Source of the DNA: Streptomyces sp. A1277
GTDB lineage: Bacteria; Actinomycetota; Actinomycetes; Streptomycetales; Streptomycetaceae
NCBI RefSeq assembly: GCF_004795015.1
Contig: NZ_SSBI01000001.1
Location: 1-64,000 of the forward strand
DNA: 64,000 bases
Reading direction: 5' to 3'
Each line of letters begins with the position of its first letter. Position 1 is the stretch's first letter. The translations under genes and the position numbers were made by a program. A model generated the notes under the pieces. It was given only the letters and a program-made list of their open reading frames with translations, had not been told where the DNA came from and searched no databases. This document shows positions 25,960-34,398 of this stretch, in pieces.

Positions 25960-26445
25960 TTACTCGGTCTTGATGCCGGACAAGTGGCCGGACAGGGTGT
26001 CCAGCGACTGGAACGTGGCCCCCAGCAGGGCCACGTGCTTCCACCGCAGCACCCCGTCCGCGTCGATCAGGAAGACGGCGCGCCGCACGCCGATCCCGGG
26101 AGCGGCGACCCCGAACGCCCGGGCGGTCTCCCGGCCCGGGTCCGCCAGCAGCGGCATGCGCAGTCCGTGGGCGCGGGCGAAGGACTCGTGGCTGTCCACA
26201 CCCTGTGGACTGATCCCCCAGACCTCGGCGTCCAGCGCGTCGAAGGTCTCTAGGCCCGAGGAGTACGCGCACAGCTGCTTGGTGCACACGGCCGTGTTGT
26301 CACCCGGGTAGAAGGCGAGCACCAGGGCCCGGCCGCGCGCGTCGGCGGGCGTGTAGTCGCGCCGCTCAAAAACGTCCCCGTCGAGCACGCCTCCGGCGAG
26401 GGTGAACTCCGGTACGCGCGAACCGGGCTGCGGTGACGATCCCAT
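25960..26445 (-). CDS. Peroxiredoxin, AhpC/TSA (PrxQ/BCP-like)
   Basis: A 161-residue thioredoxin-fold peroxidase. The active site reads FYPGDNTAVCTKQLC: the peroxidatic Cys lies in TAVCT (Pro of the usual TPVCT replaced by Ala) with a resolving Cys five residues later, as in atypical two-Cys BCP/PrxQ enzymes. The segment VRRAVFLIDADGVLRWKH completes the fold. It should reduce peroxides in the cytoplasm using thioredoxin or mycoredoxin. It is a single gene, 79 bp after the MFS gene start region is not shared. Confidence 0.9.
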   Translation of the reverse strand: MGSSPQPGSRVPEFTLAGGVLDGDVFERRDYTPADARGRALVLAFYPGDNTAVCTKQLCAYSSGLETFDALDAEVWGISPQGVDSHESFARAHGLRMPLLADPGRETARAFGVAAPGIGVRRAVFLIDADGVLRWKHVALLGATFQSLDTLSGHLSGIKTE

Positions 26446-26524
26446 GGCGTGGGCCCTTCGGTCTCCGGCGCCGCGGCGGTGCGGCGCCCGTGTCCGTACA
26501 GCATGCCTTCGCCAGGGGGGACGG

Positions 26525-27847
26525 TCAGCCGCCCGGCAGCGGTTCCGGTTCGGTCAGGAACAGTCCGAGCACCAGGGCGAGTACGGGGACCGCGCACAGG
26601 ATCGTGAACACGCCCTGCGGTCCGTACGCCTGGGCCGCCGCGCCGAGCGCCGGGGCGATCAGGCCGCCGATGCTGACGGCGAGGCCGAGCGTGACACCGG
26701 CCGCCGTGCCGGGGCGCCCCGGCAGGTAGTCCTGGCCGAGCTTGACCAGGACCGCGAACGGCACGTTCAGCGCGAGGCCCGCCAGGATGGCGAACAGCAG
26801 CGGCAGCAGGGTGCCGGGGGCCACCCGCAGGGCGACCAGGGCCGGTACGGCGGCGAGGCCGCCCAGCTGGACCGTACGCACCATGCCGACGCGGTCGGCG
26901 ATCCGGCCGCCGAGCAGGGTGCCGGCCACCCCGCCGACGAGGAAGCAGGCGAGCGCCACGCCCGCGACGCCCCGGCCGGAGTGCAGATGGCGGATCCAGA
27001 ACAGCTCGATGAAGGTGATGGCGCCGAAGAACGCCACCGAGCGCACCACCTCGATGCCGGTGAGGAAGAGGAACGGCCGCCACCGGTCCCGCCCCGCCCG
27101 GGCGCCCTCGCGCGTGGGGGCCGCCGCCGGGCGGTGCCTGAGCAGGACGAACGCCATCAGCACCGCCGGCGGGATGAAGAGGGCCGTCGCGCCCACCCCC
27201 ATCGCGACGAGCGCCGGGGTCGCGAGCACCGGGGCCAGGAAGAAGCCGACGCTGCCGCCCGCCGCGAAGACGCTCATCGCGGACGCGCTGTCCCCGGCGG
27301 CCTCCCGGGCCGCCTTGCCCGCCGCCGGGTGGAACATCGCGACGCCGAGCCCGGACAGCAGGACCAGCAGCCAGACGGCCGCGTACGGCTGGACCAGGCC
27401 GGACAGCCCGAGCCCGGTGCCCGCGACGGCGAGCCCGGCGGGGGCCAGCCGGGGCAGCCGGTAGCGGTCCACCGCGAGGCCGATGAACGGCTGCGGCACC
27501 GAACTGCCGAGCGCCGCCGCGAGGGTCAGCCCGGAGGCGGCGACATAGCTGTAGCCCCGGTCCAGGACGAAGTACGGGACGCAGGCGGGCACCAGACCCT
27601 GGTAGAGGTCGTCCACGGCGTGCGCGGCGCCCCACATCCGCATCCGGCGCCAGGCGGAGGGGCCTTCGGCGGGCGGAGCGGCGCACGGGCGCCAGGCGGA
27701 GGGGCCTTCGGCGGACGGAGCGGCGCACGGGCTCCCGGCGGACGGGGGTTCGGCGGGCGGGCTCTCGGTGGACGGCGTCTCAGTGGACGGGCTGTCGGCG
27801 GAGTGAGTGCCGGCGGGCGGGTTCGGCCGGGGGGCTGGACCGGTCAT
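26525..27847 (-). CDS. MFS transporter, fosmidomycin-resistance (Fsr)-like
   Basis: A 440-residue, 12-helix MFS protein. HAVDDLYQGLVPACVPYFV in helix 1 and GLGVAMFHPAAGKAAREAAG in helix 4 are characteristic of the Fsr subfamily. The first 65 residues form an unusual Pro/Ser/Ala-rich extension (TESPPAEPPSAG) with the octad PAEGPSAW repeated, because a 42-bp DNA unit is duplicated at about 27648-27731. The start ATG 27847 has AAGGAG 8 nt before it, so the extension is probably translated. Divergent from an AraC-type regulator gene with 77 bp between them, a common regulator/efflux pairing. Confidence 0.88.
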   Translation of the reverse strand: MTGPAPRPNPPAGTHSADSPSTETPSTESPPAEPPSAGSPCAAPSAEGPSAWRPCAAPPAEGPSAWRRMRMWGAAHAVDDLYQGLVPACVPYFVLDRGYSYVAASGLTLAAALGSSVPQPFIGLAVDRYRLPRLAPAGLAVAGTGLGLSGLVQPYAAVWLLVLLSGLGVAMFHPAAGKAAREAAGDSASAMSVFAAGGSVGFFLAPVLATPALVAMGVGATALFIPPAVLMAFVLLRHRPAAAPTREGARAGRDRWRPFLFLTGIEVVRSVAFFGAITFIELFWIRHLHSGRGVAGVALACFLVGGVAGTLLGGRIADRVGMVRTVQLGGLAAVPALVALRVAPGTLLPLLFAILAGLALNVPFAVLVKLGQDYLPGRPGTAAGVTLGLAVSIGGLIAPALGAAAQAYGPQGVFTILCAVPVLALVLGLFLTEPEPLPGG

Positions 27848-27924
27848 GAGGGCGGCTCCTTGCTGAGACTCCTTCGAGGATTCCGGCCGCGCCCGGCAGC
27901 GGGCTAGCGATAATCTGCCTACTT

Positions 27925-28692
27925 ATGTCGCCAACCTGCCGCACCCTGCACGGCCCCGCCCGGGTGCCGCTCGCGCACCAGGAGCGCATCGAGAGCCACC
28001 ACCACCTGGAGCACCAGCTCGTCTGCCCCTCGCGCGGGGTCCTGGAGGTGGCCACCCCGCTCGGCGTGTGGGCCGTGCCGCCGCACCGGGCGGTCTGGAT
28101 CCCGGCCGGTGTGGTCCACGCCCACCTGGCGTACGGGCCGACCGAGCTGCGGGCGCTCAGCTTCGCCCCGGCGGACAACCCGCTGCGGCTCGACCGGCCG
28201 ACCGTCCTGGCCGTCACCCCGCTGCTCAGGGAGGTCGTGGCCTGCCTGACCGACGACACGGAGCTGACCGGCGACGCACGCCAGCGGCGGAACCTGGAGC
28301 GGGTCGCGCTCGACCAGCTGCGCCGGGTCGAGCCGCTGGGCGTCTGCCTGCCCTCCCCGTCCGACGCCCGGCTGCGGGACATCGCCCGCATCCTCCAGGA
28401 GGACCCGGCGGACGGGCGGACCCTCACCGAGCTCGGGGCGGCCGTCGGCGCGGCGAACCGTACGCTGAGCCGGCTGTTCCGCGCCGAGACCGGGATGTCG
28501 TTCCCGCAGTGGCGCACCCAGCTCCGGCTGCACCACGCGCTGACCCTGCTGGCGTCCGGCGGCTCGGTCACCGCGGTCGCCGCCGCCTGCGGCTACAGCG
28601 GGCCGAGCGCGTTCATCCAGTCGTTCCGGCACGCCTTCGGCACCACCCCGGGCTCCTACGCGGCGGGCGGTGCACAGCAGCCCGCCGCGTGA
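27925..28692 (+). CDS. AraC-family regulator with cupin domain
   Basis: A 255-residue regulator. The N-terminal half is a cupin (HHHLEHQLVCPSRGVLEVAT, then PPHRAVWIPAGVVHAH), probably the ligand sensor. The C-terminal half has the two AraC HTH motifs (LTELGAAVGAANRTLSRLFRAETG and VTAVAAACGYSGPSAFIQSF followed by GTTPGSY). Divergent from the Fsr-like efflux gene, whose expression it most likely controls. Ligand unknown. Confidence 0.9.
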   Translation: MSPTCRTLHGPARVPLAHQERIESHHHLEHQLVCPSRGVLEVATPLGVWAVPPHRAVWIPAGVVHAHLAYGPTELRALSFAPADNPLRLDRPTVLAVTPLLREVVACLTDDTELTGDARQRRNLERVALDQLRRVEPLGVCLPSPSDARLRDIARILQEDPADGRTLTELGAAVGAANRTLSRLFRAETGMSFPQWRTQLRLHHALTLLASGGSVTAVAAACGYSGPSAFIQSFRHAFGTTPGSYAAGGAQQPAA

Positions 28693-28792
28693 CACCGGTC
28701 GGCGGTGCTGCGGATGCGGGAGCGGGCCGGGCGTCCGAGGATGAAGGGCCGGGCGCAGTGGCGGCCCGCGCCCTGCCTTCAGGAGGTATGCC

Positions 28793-30487
28793 TTGCCGGT
28801 GCACGCCGACCATCCGCCGTCGATCGATGTCGCGGCGCTCGCCGCCGTGCTCGACGGCACGACGGCGGGCGTGGCCGTGTTCGACACCGAGCTGCGCTAC
28901 CTGTACGTCAACCCGGCGCTCGTGCGCCACAACGGCCTCCCGCCCGCCGCCCACCTGGGCCGCCGCCCCGGCGAGGTCATGCCCGACATCGACGCCCGCG
29001 AGGACCTGATGCGCGCCGTGCTCGCCGACGGCCGGGCCCGCGAGATCACCTCCAGCGGCCGGCTCCCCGCCGCCTCCGGCACCGCCCGCTGCTACTGGCA
29101 CGGGGCCTACCACCGGCTGGAGATGCACGGCCGGGTCGCCGGCGTCGTCGGGATCGTGCTGGAGGTCGTGGCCTCCGACGACGAACAGCGGCAGCTCGCC
29201 CAGGCCCAGCGCCACCTCAGCCTCCTGGACAGCGCCAACACCCGCATCGGCACCACCCTCGACATGGACACCACCTGCGCCGAGCTGGCCGACCTCGTCG
29301 TCCCCGGCCTCGCGGACGTAGCCACGGTCGAGGTCTTCCCGCGCGACGTCGCCCCGCCGGTGCGCCCCGCACCGCCCGACGTGGTGCGGCTGCGCCGCGC
29401 GGCGATGTCGGCGGTGCGCGGGCTGAGCCGGGGGGTCGCCCGGTTCGGGGTGGCCGGCGACTACATCGACTACCAGGAGGACGCCGCCGTACCGCGTTGC
29501 CTGGCCACCAACCTGCCCGTCGTGGAGTCCCTCACCGACGAGGAGCGGGTGGCCCGTGCCGCGCCCAGTCCGGACCGGGTCGCCGGCTACCGGGAGCTCG
29601 GCCTGCACTCGGCGGTCGCCGTGCCCATCGCCGTGCGCGGGACCCCGATCGGCGTGCTCGGGCTGCTCAGGGCCGGCGGCTCGCCCGTCTTCTCGGACGA
29701 CGACGTGGTGGTGGCCCGGGAGCTCGCCGGGCGGGCCGCCGTCCACCTCGACCACGCGCGCCGCTTCACCCACGAGCACACCATCGCCCTGGAGCTCCAG
29801 CGCTCACTGCTCTCCGAGCCCCGGCCGCCCCACCCGCACATCGAGGTCGCCACCCGCTATCTGCCGGCCGACCGCAGCGTGCTGGTGGGCGGCGACTGGT
29901 TCGACGTCATCCCGCTGCCCGACGGGCGGCACCTCAAGGCGATGGGGGACGTCATGGGGCACGGCGTCGAGGCGGCCGTCGCGATGAGCCACTACCGCTC
30001 GCTGCTGCGGCTGCTGGCCGACGAGGAGCTGCCCCCGCACCGCATCCTCCAGCAGCTGGACCGGATGGTGGAGCGGTCCGGGATCGACCGTGCGGCGACC
30101 TGCCTGCTCGCCGTGGTGGACCGGGGCGGCGAGATGTGCGAGGTGGCCAGCGCGGGCCACCTTCCGCCGGTGTTCATCGACCCGGGCGCGGCCGGTACCC
30201 GGATCTGCGACGTACCGGCGGGGCCGCCGCTCGGCACCGGGTTCGGCGGCTACCGGTCCGCCAAGATGGAGTGCGGTCCCGGGACGGTGCTGTTCATGTA
30301 CACCGACGGCCTGGTGGAGCGGCGCGACGAGGACATCGACGCGTGCGTCGCCCGGCTCAAGGAGCTGACGCTGCCGGAGGACGGCGATCTGGAGACGCTG
30401 CTGGACCGGGTGCTCGAACGCTTCGGTCCGGGCGCCGAGGACGACATCGCGGTGATGGCCTCGCGGACCCGGGTGGACACGGCCTGA
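28793..30487 (+). CDS. PAS-GAF-SpoIIE (PP2C) serine phosphatase
   Basis: A 564-residue signalling phosphatase: PAS-like domain about 10-120 (AGVAVFDTELRYLYVNPALV), GAF domain about 135-320, SpoIIE-type PP2C domain about 335-560 (SVLVGGDWFDVIPLPDGR, VMGHGVEAAVAMSHYRSLL, LFMYTDGLVERRDEDID, GAEDDIAVMASR). The metal-binding aspartates are present. Such enzymes dephosphorylate anti-anti-sigma factors in partner-switching control of sigma factors. The start is TTG 28793, favoured by AGGAGG at 28781-28786, six bases upstream; a nearer ATG at 28788 is in another frame. Its stop lies 3 bp from that of the convergent acetyltransferase. Confidence 0.9.
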   Translation: MPVHADHPPSIDVAALAAVLDGTTAGVAVFDTELRYLYVNPALVRHNGLPPAAHLGRRPGEVMPDIDAREDLMRAVLADGRAREITSSGRLPAASGTARCYWHGAYHRLEMHGRVAGVVGIVLEVVASDDEQRQLAQAQRHLSLLDSANTRIGTTLDMDTTCAELADLVVPGLADVATVEVFPRDVAPPVRPAPPDVVRLRRAAMSAVRGLSRGVARFGVAGDYIDYQEDAAVPRCLATNLPVVESLTDEERVARAAPSPDRVAGYRELGLHSAVAVPIAVRGTPIGVLGLLRAGGSPVFSDDDVVVARELAGRAAVHLDHARRFTHEHTIALELQRSLLSEPRPPHPHIEVATRYLPADRSVLVGGDWFDVIPLPDGRHLKAMGDVMGHGVEAAVAMSHYRSLLRLLADEELPPHRILQQLDRMVERSGIDRAATCLLAVVDRGGEMCEVASAGHLPPVFIDPGAAGTRICDVPAGPPLGTGFGGYRSAKMECGPGTVLFMYTDGLVERRDEDIDACVARLKELTLPEDGDLETLLDRVLERFGPGAEDDIAVMASRTRVDTA

Positions 30488-30490
30488 GGG

Positions 30491-31339
30491 TCACCCCAGT
30501 TCGAGGCTGGTGATGCCGTAGAGGCCGGTGAGGTCGATGTCCGGCACCGGGCCCGTGTACATGCGGGCCGTCTCGAACGACGGGGTCAGACCGAGGCGTT
30601 CGGCGAGCCGCAGCGCCGCCGGGTTGGCGTCGGGCACGTCCACGGCGACCGGGGTGGCCGGGTCGGTGGCCGCGAGCGCGCTCACCAGCGCCTCGGCGAT
30701 CTCCGGCGTGGCCGCGTACAGCGGTCCGACGCGTGAGGACGTACGGCCGGCGCGCAGCACACCGAGCCCCCGCACCTCGCCCTCGGACAGCGCGGCGAAC
30801 GCGGTGCGGCCCGGGGTGGTGGTCCAGGCGGCCAGGAAGCCGTCGCGCTCGGCCGGGAAGAAGCGGCGGTCGTAGGCGGACACCTGGCCGAACGGCAGCG
30901 TCCGCACGTCCACGAGGGCGACGCCCGGCGGCGGTGCCACGCCCAGCGGCGCCAGACCCTCGTGGCGCAGGTTCGTCCAGGCCGGACGGAACCCCGACTT
31001 CCGGTAGTTGGGCTGCTGCTCCACCACCCCGTCGAGCCCGGTGTTGCGCCCCGCGAGCCGGGCCGTACCGGCGGCCCACAGCCGGCTCCCGTATCCCCGG
31101 CCGCGCAGCTCCGGGCGGGTCAGGTAGAAGCCGAGGAAGCCGAAGCCGGGGCCGTAGCGGACCACCGAGACGCAGGAGACGGGTGTGGAGTCGAGCCTGC
31201 CGATCAGGAAGCCGCACGGGTCGGCGGCGAAGAACGCCTGACCGTCGGTCAGGCCCGGGTTCCAGTTCTCGGCGTGGGCCCAGTCCGCCATCATCCGGAT
31301 GTCGTCCGCGCTCGCTGTGGTGATCTCGAAGTTCGGCAC
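30491..31339 (-). CDS. GNAT acetyltransferase, two-domain
   Basis: A 282-residue protein. The N-terminal half is a GNAT domain with the acetyl-CoA loop RPELRGRGYGSRLW (about residues 76-89) and YRKSGF further on. The C-terminal half has a second, shorter GNAT-like unit (the Acetyltransf_18 type: AFAALSEGEVRGLGVLRAG, ANPAALRLAERLGL, ARMYTGPVPD). Substrate unknown. It begins with GTG at 31339, which overlaps copy 1 of a 59-bp direct duplication; the ribosome site is weak. Confidence 0.87.
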   Translation of the reverse strand: MPNFEITTASADDIRMMADWAHAENWNPGLTDGQAFFAADPCGFLIGRLDSTPVSCVSVVRYGPGFGFLGFYLTRPELRGRGYGSRLWAAGTARLAGRNTGLDGVVEQQPNYRKSGFRPAWTNLRHEGLAPLGVAPPPGVALVDVRTLPFGQVSAYDRRFFPAERDGFLAAWTTTPGRTAFAALSEGEVRGLGVLRAGRTSSRVGPLYAATPEIAEALVSALAATDPATPVAVDVPDANPAALRLAERLGLTPSFETARMYTGPVPDIDLTGLYGITSLELG

Positions 31340-31458
31340 GGACCCACCATGGACTGCTCGCCGGGTCCGTTCAATGACGCCCGGCCCCGCTCACACTGAA
31401 CGGACCCACCATGGACTGCTCGCCGGGTCCGTTCAATGACGCCCGGCCCCGCTCACAC
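31338..31458. repeat. Exact 59-bp tandem duplication
   Basis: 31338-31396 and 31400-31458 are identical, with a 62-bp period. Each copy includes a 7-bp inverted repeat (CGGACCC / GGGTCCG). In copy 2 the stem grows to 11 bp (31397-31407 with 31425-31435). Copy 1 overlaps the start of the acetyltransferase gene and copy 2 the stop of the PAP2 gene. It may be a duplicated terminator/leader. Confidence 0.85.
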
Positions 31459-32064
31459 GAACAGGAACGCGCACGCCGTCGTCGCCCCGAGCGCCGTCCC
31501 GGCCGTGACCTGGCCGACCGTGTGGTAGCCGAGCGCCACCCGCGACCAGGCCACGGCAGCTGTCATGGCGTACCCGAACAGCCACCACGGCGAGTGGACG
31601 GCGGCGAGCAGAGCGACCACGGCCGAGGCGACGGAGGCGTCCACCGAGATCTTCCACACCGTGTTGACCGCCAGCAGCACGACCGTCATCGCCCACAGCG
31701 CGAGCATCGCGGCCAGGATGCCGGTGGGCGCCCCGCCCAGCACCATGACCGCCGAACCGGCGCCGATGGAACCGAGGATGACGAAGAAGATCGGCGCCCG
31801 CTTGGTCCGGTCGACCACATGGCGGTCGCCCCAGGTGCCGCGACCGCGTTCCCACTCGATGTACCCGGCGGGCACGATCCCCGCGCACAGGGCGCCCAGC
31901 AGCCCCCACAGCAGCCCGGTCCACTCCCCGGCCGCCGCGAGGCCGATGGAGAGCATGCCGGCGAGCAGCAGGTTGCGCGGCTGGAGGACGTCGGTCACCG
32001 TGCGCGCGAGGCGGTGGTCGGGCACGGCGTGAGGCGCGGGGCCCGTGGTGTCGGTGGTGCTCAT
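31453..32064 (-). CDS. PAP2-family membrane phosphatase-like protein
   Basis: A 203-residue protein with six predicted membrane helices and a C-terminal PAP2-like segment SWSRVALGYHTVGQVTAGTALG-type (seen here as AWSRVALGYHTVGQVTAG). The canonical PAP2 motifs KxxxxxxRP and SRxxxxxH are only partly kept: SRVALGYHTVGQVTAG supplies the second. The first may be the RGRGTWGDRHVVDRTKRAP stretch. It is therefore a divergent lipid-phosphate phosphatase or an inactive relative. Start ATG 32064 overlaps the stop of the upstream membrane gene by 4 bp (ATGA), so it is the fourth gene of the Xre/peptidase/membrane operon. Confidence 0.78.
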   Translation of the reverse strand: MSTTDTTGPAPHAVPDHRLARTVTDVLQPRNLLLAGMLSIGLAAAGEWTGLLWGLLGALCAGIVPAGYIEWERGRGTWGDRHVVDRTKRAPIFFVILGSIGAGSAVMVLGGAPTGILAAMLALWAMTVVLLAVNTVWKISVDASVASAVVALLAAVHSPWWLFGYAMTAAVAWSRVALGYHTVGQVTAGTALGATTACAFLFV

Positions 32065-33317
32065 GCCGGCTGCTCCTTGCCCGCTGCGGAAGAGGATTCG
32101 AGGATCTGACGGGCCCGCTCCGGGGTCACCGTGCGGTACGCCGCCGCGACCCGGACCAGCCAGGCGACCTCGCCGTCCTGGTCGGTGGCGTGCTGGGTGC
32201 CGACGGCGGCCGCGTCGCCCGCGCTCGCCCCGGCGTCGCGGGCGAGGAGGGCCGCCTTGATCCAGTACGCGTCGGCCAGCGGCCCGGCCTGCTCCCGGCC
32301 GCCGGCCCCGGCAGCGGTCTCCGCCGCGGGGAGCAGCGCGTCGGGCACGTAATGGCGCAGCTTCTCCACCGCGTCCGCGATGTCCGCGGCCCAGCGGTCG
32401 ACGCGCAGGTCGGCCGGGGTGTCGAAGCGGGTCAGCTCTCGCAGCAGCGGGGCCGGGGGCTCGAAGGGCTGGTCGGGGAAAGCCGTCATCAGCTCGTACC
32501 AGAGGCCGTGCAGCCGCACCTGCGCGCGCCAGAGCTTGGCGCGGCGGCGGACGTTGCTCAGGGCGGGGATGGAGGCGCCGACCGCGAAGAAGGCGAACAG
32601 GACGACCTGGGCGGCCTCGGTGATCTCGTCGAAGTCCAGCGCGAAGGTCTCGCTCGGCCGGTCGACGACGCTGACCCAGAGGAACAGCGTCCGGCTGACG
32701 GTGTAGCCGACGCCGATGAACATCGCGAACGTCATCATCCCGAGCCCCACCCGCAGATGGCGCATCCCGGCGCTCGCGGTGGCCAGTGCCCACTGGTACG
32801 CGCAGACGGCGGAGGCGGCACCGAGGTAGAGGTAGAACACGCTCATGTAGAGCGTCGCGCCCCACTGCCCGGCGTGGTCGGCCACGAAGCGGTCCGAGGG
32901 TACGGAACGGTCCACGACGGTGAAGAACAGCACGGTCAGCAGCACGAGGGTGGCGACGGACGCCTTGGCCGCCACCTGCTGGATGAGCCGCGCGAACCGT
33001 ACGTGCCGGGGGACGTCGCCCTCGTCGGCGTACTGGCCGTAGATGGCCACGATGTAGCTGAGAATGGCCAGAATCGCGATGGTCGCCGTGTAGTGCTTGA
33101 TGAGGACGGCGAGGTCGGTGACCGGGCTGTCGTTGAGCCCGATGCGCACGACCCGCGTCTTGGTCCACAGCGCGACGGCGAATCCCGCGTAACAGCCCCA
33201 CAGGGCCCGGCGCCGGCGGTCCTCCTCGTCGCCCCACAGGGCGGCCGGCATGCGCCACAGGGCGACGGCTGTCATCAGGCCCGCTATCAGATAGCCGGCG
33301 AGGTCGAGCGGGGTCAC
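32061..33317 (-). CDS. MAB_1171c-type multi-pass membrane protein
   Basis: A 418-residue protein with seven or eight hydrophobic helices in the first 265 residues (AGYLIAGLMTAVALWRMPA, HYTATIAILAILSYIVAIYG, GWATLYM-like, YLYLGAASAVCAYQWALA, FAMFIGVGYTVSRTLFLWV, VVLFAFFAVGASIPAL) and a cytoplasmic helical tail (RAKLWRAQVRLHGLWYELMTAFP...) ending in a HTH-less acidic region. Actinobacterial proteins of this layout are called MAB_1171c family putative transporters; function is not established. The GTG start at 33317 has GAGGA upstream. Overlap with PAP2 by 4 bp and a 70-bp gap to the peptidase gene indicate an operon. Confidence 0.82.
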   Translation of the reverse strand: MTPLDLAGYLIAGLMTAVALWRMPAALWGDEEDRRRRALWGCYAGFAVALWTKTRVVRIGLNDSPVTDLAVLIKHYTATIAILAILSYIVAIYGQYADEGDVPRHVRFARLIQQVAAKASVATLVLLTVLFFTVVDRSVPSDRFVADHAGQWGATLYMSVFYLYLGAASAVCAYQWALATASAGMRHLRVGLGMMTFAMFIGVGYTVSRTLFLWVSVVDRPSETFALDFDEITEAAQVVLFAFFAVGASIPALSNVRRRAKLWRAQVRLHGLWYELMTAFPDQPFEPPAPLLRELTRFDTPADLRVDRWAADIADAVEKLRHYVPDALLPAAETAAGAGGREQAGPLADAYWIKAALLARDAGASAGDAAAVGTQHATDQDGEVAWLVRVAAAYRTVTPERARQILESSSAAGKEQPA

Positions 33318-33387
33318 GGCAGAAGTCCTCGGGGGTGGGGGAGAGCGGGGCCGGGGGTGGGGGAGAGCGGGGCCGGGGGTCAGGGCG

Positions 33388-33948
33388 CTACGTACGGCGG
33401 AACAGGCCCCCGCGGCGGTGCGCGACGGGGCGCGAGAGCGAGTTGGCGAGCCGCCCCACCATGTCATCGCTCGTCACGTCGCGGGCCATGCGGGGGATGA
33501 GCGAAGCACCGAATTCGGCCATGCGTTCGTCGTGGGTGTCGTACTGCGCGCGTGCCTGCACGGCGTCCGGGGTCGCGGACCCGCCGGGGCCGACGACCCG
33601 GGAGATCAGGGAGGCGTCGAAGACGGGCAGCAGCCGCTGGAGCTGTTCCGCGTCCAGCGAGGTGCCGTGGTCGAACCACTCGTGGCACAGCTCGTGCAGG
33701 ATGACGTGCTGGGTCTGGTACTCGGTGGGGCGCCGGCGGTAGAGCACGAAGCTGGTCCCGCCGGTCTTCAGCCGCAGCCCGCAGGCGGCGTTGACGCGCG
33801 CCAGCCGGTCGGGCATCTCGTACAGCACGATGGTCCGGCCGCGGGCCGCCTCCATGTTCGCCACCAGGCCGGGTACGGAGAACGGCGAGGGCAGCGGCAG
33901 CGCCGCGAGCCCCTCCTCGCACTCCCTGCGCAGCTTCCGCATGGACAT
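33388..33948 (-). CDS. ImmA/IrrE-type HExxH metallopeptidase-like protein
   Basis: A 186-residue protein with a zinc peptidase motif HELCHEWFDHG at about residues 86-96 inside a domain of ImmA/IrrE (COG2856) character: TIVLYEMPDRLARVNAACGL precedes it, and AEFGASLIPRMA follows. The genes are often mislabelled toxin components. Known ImmA/IrrE enzymes cleave repressors encoded beside them. The gene begins 3 bp after the stop of the Xre gene, which makes that regulator the natural substrate. The first five codons MSMRKL follow a GGGCTGACCC region without a strong ribosome site, consistent with coupling to the Xre gene. Confidence 0.85.
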   Translation of the reverse strand: MSMRKLRRECEEGLAALPLPSPFSVPGLVANMEAARGRTIVLYEMPDRLARVNAACGLRLKTGGTSFVLYRRRPTEYQTQHVILHELCHEWFDHGTSLDAEQLQRLLPVFDASLISRVVGPGGSATPDAVQARAQYDTHDERMAEFGASLIPRMARDVTSDDMVGRLANSLSRPVAHRRGGLFRRT

Positions 33949-33951
33949 GGG

Positions 33952-34398
33952 TCAGCCCCGCTGCCCGCCGTCGGCCGTGGGCCGGCGGCCCTCGGCGTCC
34001 TTGAGCAGGGCCAGCGCGAACTGGAGAAGCTCCGGCGGGAGTCCCTCCTCGTCCAGGCCGCGCCCGGCCAGCCCGCTGATCTCGCCGGTCCGCCGCTTGG
34101 CCAGGAACTGCAGCCCGGCGACGACGTCGTCGACGACCTCTGACTCCTCCTTGAAGAAGCGCCAGTCCACGCCGAAGCCCAGACCGAGCGCCTTGAGGAT
34201 CTCCTCGGACGGCTGGGTGACCTTGCCGGCCAGGATGTTGGAGAAGTAGCTGTGGGAGAGGGAGCCGCCCCGCTCCTTGACCAGGTCGGCGAAGACCCGT
34301 CCCGAGATCTTGCGGCCGGGAAAGGTCTTCTCGACCATGTACTCGACCTTCTGGCGCAGCGTCCGCAGCTCCGGCGCGCGCTCTTTGCCGTTGTCCAT
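33952..34398 (-). CDS. Xre-family helix-turn-helix regulator
   Basis: A 148-residue protein with a HTH at about residues 15-75: LRQKVEYMVEKTFPGRKISG, FADLVKERGGSLSHSYFSNILAG and QPSEEILKALGLGFGVDWRFF. The rest is helical and acidic. Start ATG 34398 is favoured; an upstream in-frame ATG (34464) would add a non-conserved extension. It is the first gene of an apparent four-gene operon with an HExxH peptidase, a membrane protein and a PAP2-like protein, and probably regulates it. Together they resemble a ImmR/ImmA-style protease-controlled switch. Confidence 0.85.
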   Translation of the reverse strand: MDNGKERAPELRTLRQKVEYMVEKTFPGRKISGRVFADLVKERGGSLSHSYFSNILAGKVTQPSEEILKALGLGFGVDWRFFKEESEVVDDVVAGLQFLAKRRTGEISGLAGRGLDEEGLPPELLQFALALLKDAEGRRPTADGGQRG

